DNA of 64,000 bases from Acanthosepion pharaonis (Eukaryota > Mollusca > Cephalopoda > Sepiida > Sepiidae). The notes beneath the pieces were generated by a model. It saw nothing but the letters and a program-made list of their open reading frames with translations. It searched no databases and had not been told where the DNA came from. Below are positions 63,190-64,000 of this stretch, piece after piece. Both the position numbers and the translations under genes were made by a program. The DNA is taken from positions 745,001 through 809,000 of the forward strand of contig CAHIKZ030005576.1 of the NCBI GenBank assembly GCA_903632075.3. The letters run 5' to 3'. How positions within the stretch are numbered: the first letter of the stretch is position 1; each line of letters opens with the position of its first letter.

Positions 63190-63300
63190 TTGTAGTTATT
63201 ATCCCAATCAACCATTATGCCCTCTGTCTTTCATCAGATGATTGAACTTAACAATTACTGTGTCACCAAATTCATGAGCTGACACTTTAATCCACTAGGC
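63190..63300 (-). mobile_element. tRNA-derived SINE fragment (family C)
   Basis: Minus strand shares GCCTAGTGGATTAAAGTGTC and CATGAATTTGGTGACACAGT with 30600-30740, followed by AAGTTCAATCATC. Confidence 0.6.
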
Positions 63301-63825
63301 TTGAAGCTAGAACTTGGATCCTTAAACTTACTCTGTCTGTTGCTAACACTGCTGTTACTTGTCACACTTGACTATATTCATGAAAGCTCATTGCTTACTG
63401 CTGCTGTTGAAGCCTTGATGTCATTCACTTTATCTATAAACAGTTCCTGTGAAATTTCTGGTAACAAAAACATATATCTTGTCATTTTGTTTTATAGAAT
63501 GAATCATAGTCATTCCAAGAAATATGCATATGATCATTGATTTTGCCCCATCCCATTTTACAATATTCTCAAACCATTTTTAATCAATGTATACATGATA
63601 AAAATTATTCATATTTTTTTGAGAATTAATCCCAAATATATCAATATCAATACCAGTAGCAGTTAGAAGTGCTAGATGCTAAAATTCATTACATGACCTA
63701 AGAGTTGTAGTTCATGAGACTGGTTACAGGTAATATAAACTTTGGATGCTCATCTCATTCTTTAGGTATACATGAGAAAAAAAAAAAGTTTCAATAGTTA
63801 AAAAGTTATAAAATGTTATTTTGCA

Positions 63826-64000
63826 ATGTTACTGGTCCTGTCCTGGCATCTCAGCTTCAGTCTCTTTCTCACTGCCATAACATAACTTCTGTGCCTTTTC
63901 TATTGATATTTTCATGGTAATTGTTCTTTCCTCTATGGTATCTAGACTTTATGAACTTAAGTGTAGTACTAGATTAGCATCAAGGTTTCATCATTATTAC
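63826..64000 (+). mobile_element. Jockey-like LINE fragment, running off the window
   Basis: GGTCCTGTCCTGGCATCTCA, TCTTTCTCACTGCCATAACA and TTTTCATGGTAATTGTTC parallel 14063-14155 of the long LINE (GGCCCTACCCTGGCGTCTTC, CTTTCTCACAGACGCACCG, TTTCATGGAAATTGCTC). The 3' end is beyond 64000. Confidence 0.7.

Larger units (their letters stand above)
61965..64000 (-). other. HACE1 first visible intron (5' end not in window)
   Basis: No sequence matching the expected N-terminus (a basic stretch before ELPED) was found on the minus strand, so the first coding exon and promoter lie outside the window. Contains SINE and LINE fragments listed separately. Confidence 0.6.

Noticed and set aside
61965..64000. 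Missing first HACE1 exon within this stretch
   Set aside because: No minus-strand sequence with a start codon, basic N-terminus and a donor in the right phase was found.

Overview
The window looks like nuclear DNA of a mollusc, most likely a cephalopod (octopus-like). It is AT-rich, has long introns, and is crowded with tRNA-derived SINEs, RTE and Jockey-like LINEs, Penelope-like elements, decayed mariners and (TA)n microsatellites. The cephalopod assignment is an inference from repeat content; no species-level marker was identified.

One host gene dominates. Twenty-five minus-strand exons between 61964 (5') and 5968 (stop codon) join in consistent phase into 929 codons of HACE1, the ankyrin-repeat HECT E3 ubiquitin ligase. 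Ankyrin repeats lie in the exons at 57.6-39.2 kb, a mid-region and long linker at 37.3-32.4 kb, and the HECT domain from about 24.9 kb to 5.97 kb. The catalytic cysteine codon is split by the last intron. About 25 N-terminal residues, with the start codon and promoter, must lie beyond position 64000. One intron appears to use a GC donor.

Everything else recognisable is mobile or repetitive DNA in introns or 3' flank. 0.6-1.1 kb: SINE pair. 3.9-5.4 kb: Ty3/Gypsy remnant. 8.3-15.2 kb intron: SINEs, a probable hAT-like insertion and a nearly complete but frameshifted Jockey/CR1-like LINE. 17-19.5 kb: short mariner with mirror-image microsatellite flanks, then a folded repeat. 25-26 kb: second mariner. 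27-32 kb: LINE fragments, a foldback element, a Helitron fragment and SINEs. 34.6-37.9 kb: two solo LTRs of one family with 5-bp target duplications (one inside a 54-bp minisatellite), an internally deleted RTE LINE and a SINE sharing its 3' end. 40-47 kb: two further LTR copies around a Gypsy element lacking integrase. 49.5-54.5 kb: small insertion with 32-bp direct repeats, Tc1-like remnant and a 41-bp minisatellite. 57-62 kb: SINE, solo LTR, two distinct Penelope-type GIY-YIG fragments and a C2H2 zinc-finger pseudogene.

The most interesting signal is a recurrent CTGANGA - hairpin - GAAA(C) motif. It resembles the hammerhead-ribozyme core and occurs in the 3' tails of a tRNA-derived SINE family, after both Penelope-type fragments and, in weaker form, in a foldback element. 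No bacterial-type system, CRISPR array, rRNA or stand-alone tRNA gene was found. All assignments rest on manual translation and recall of protein families; no database search was run.
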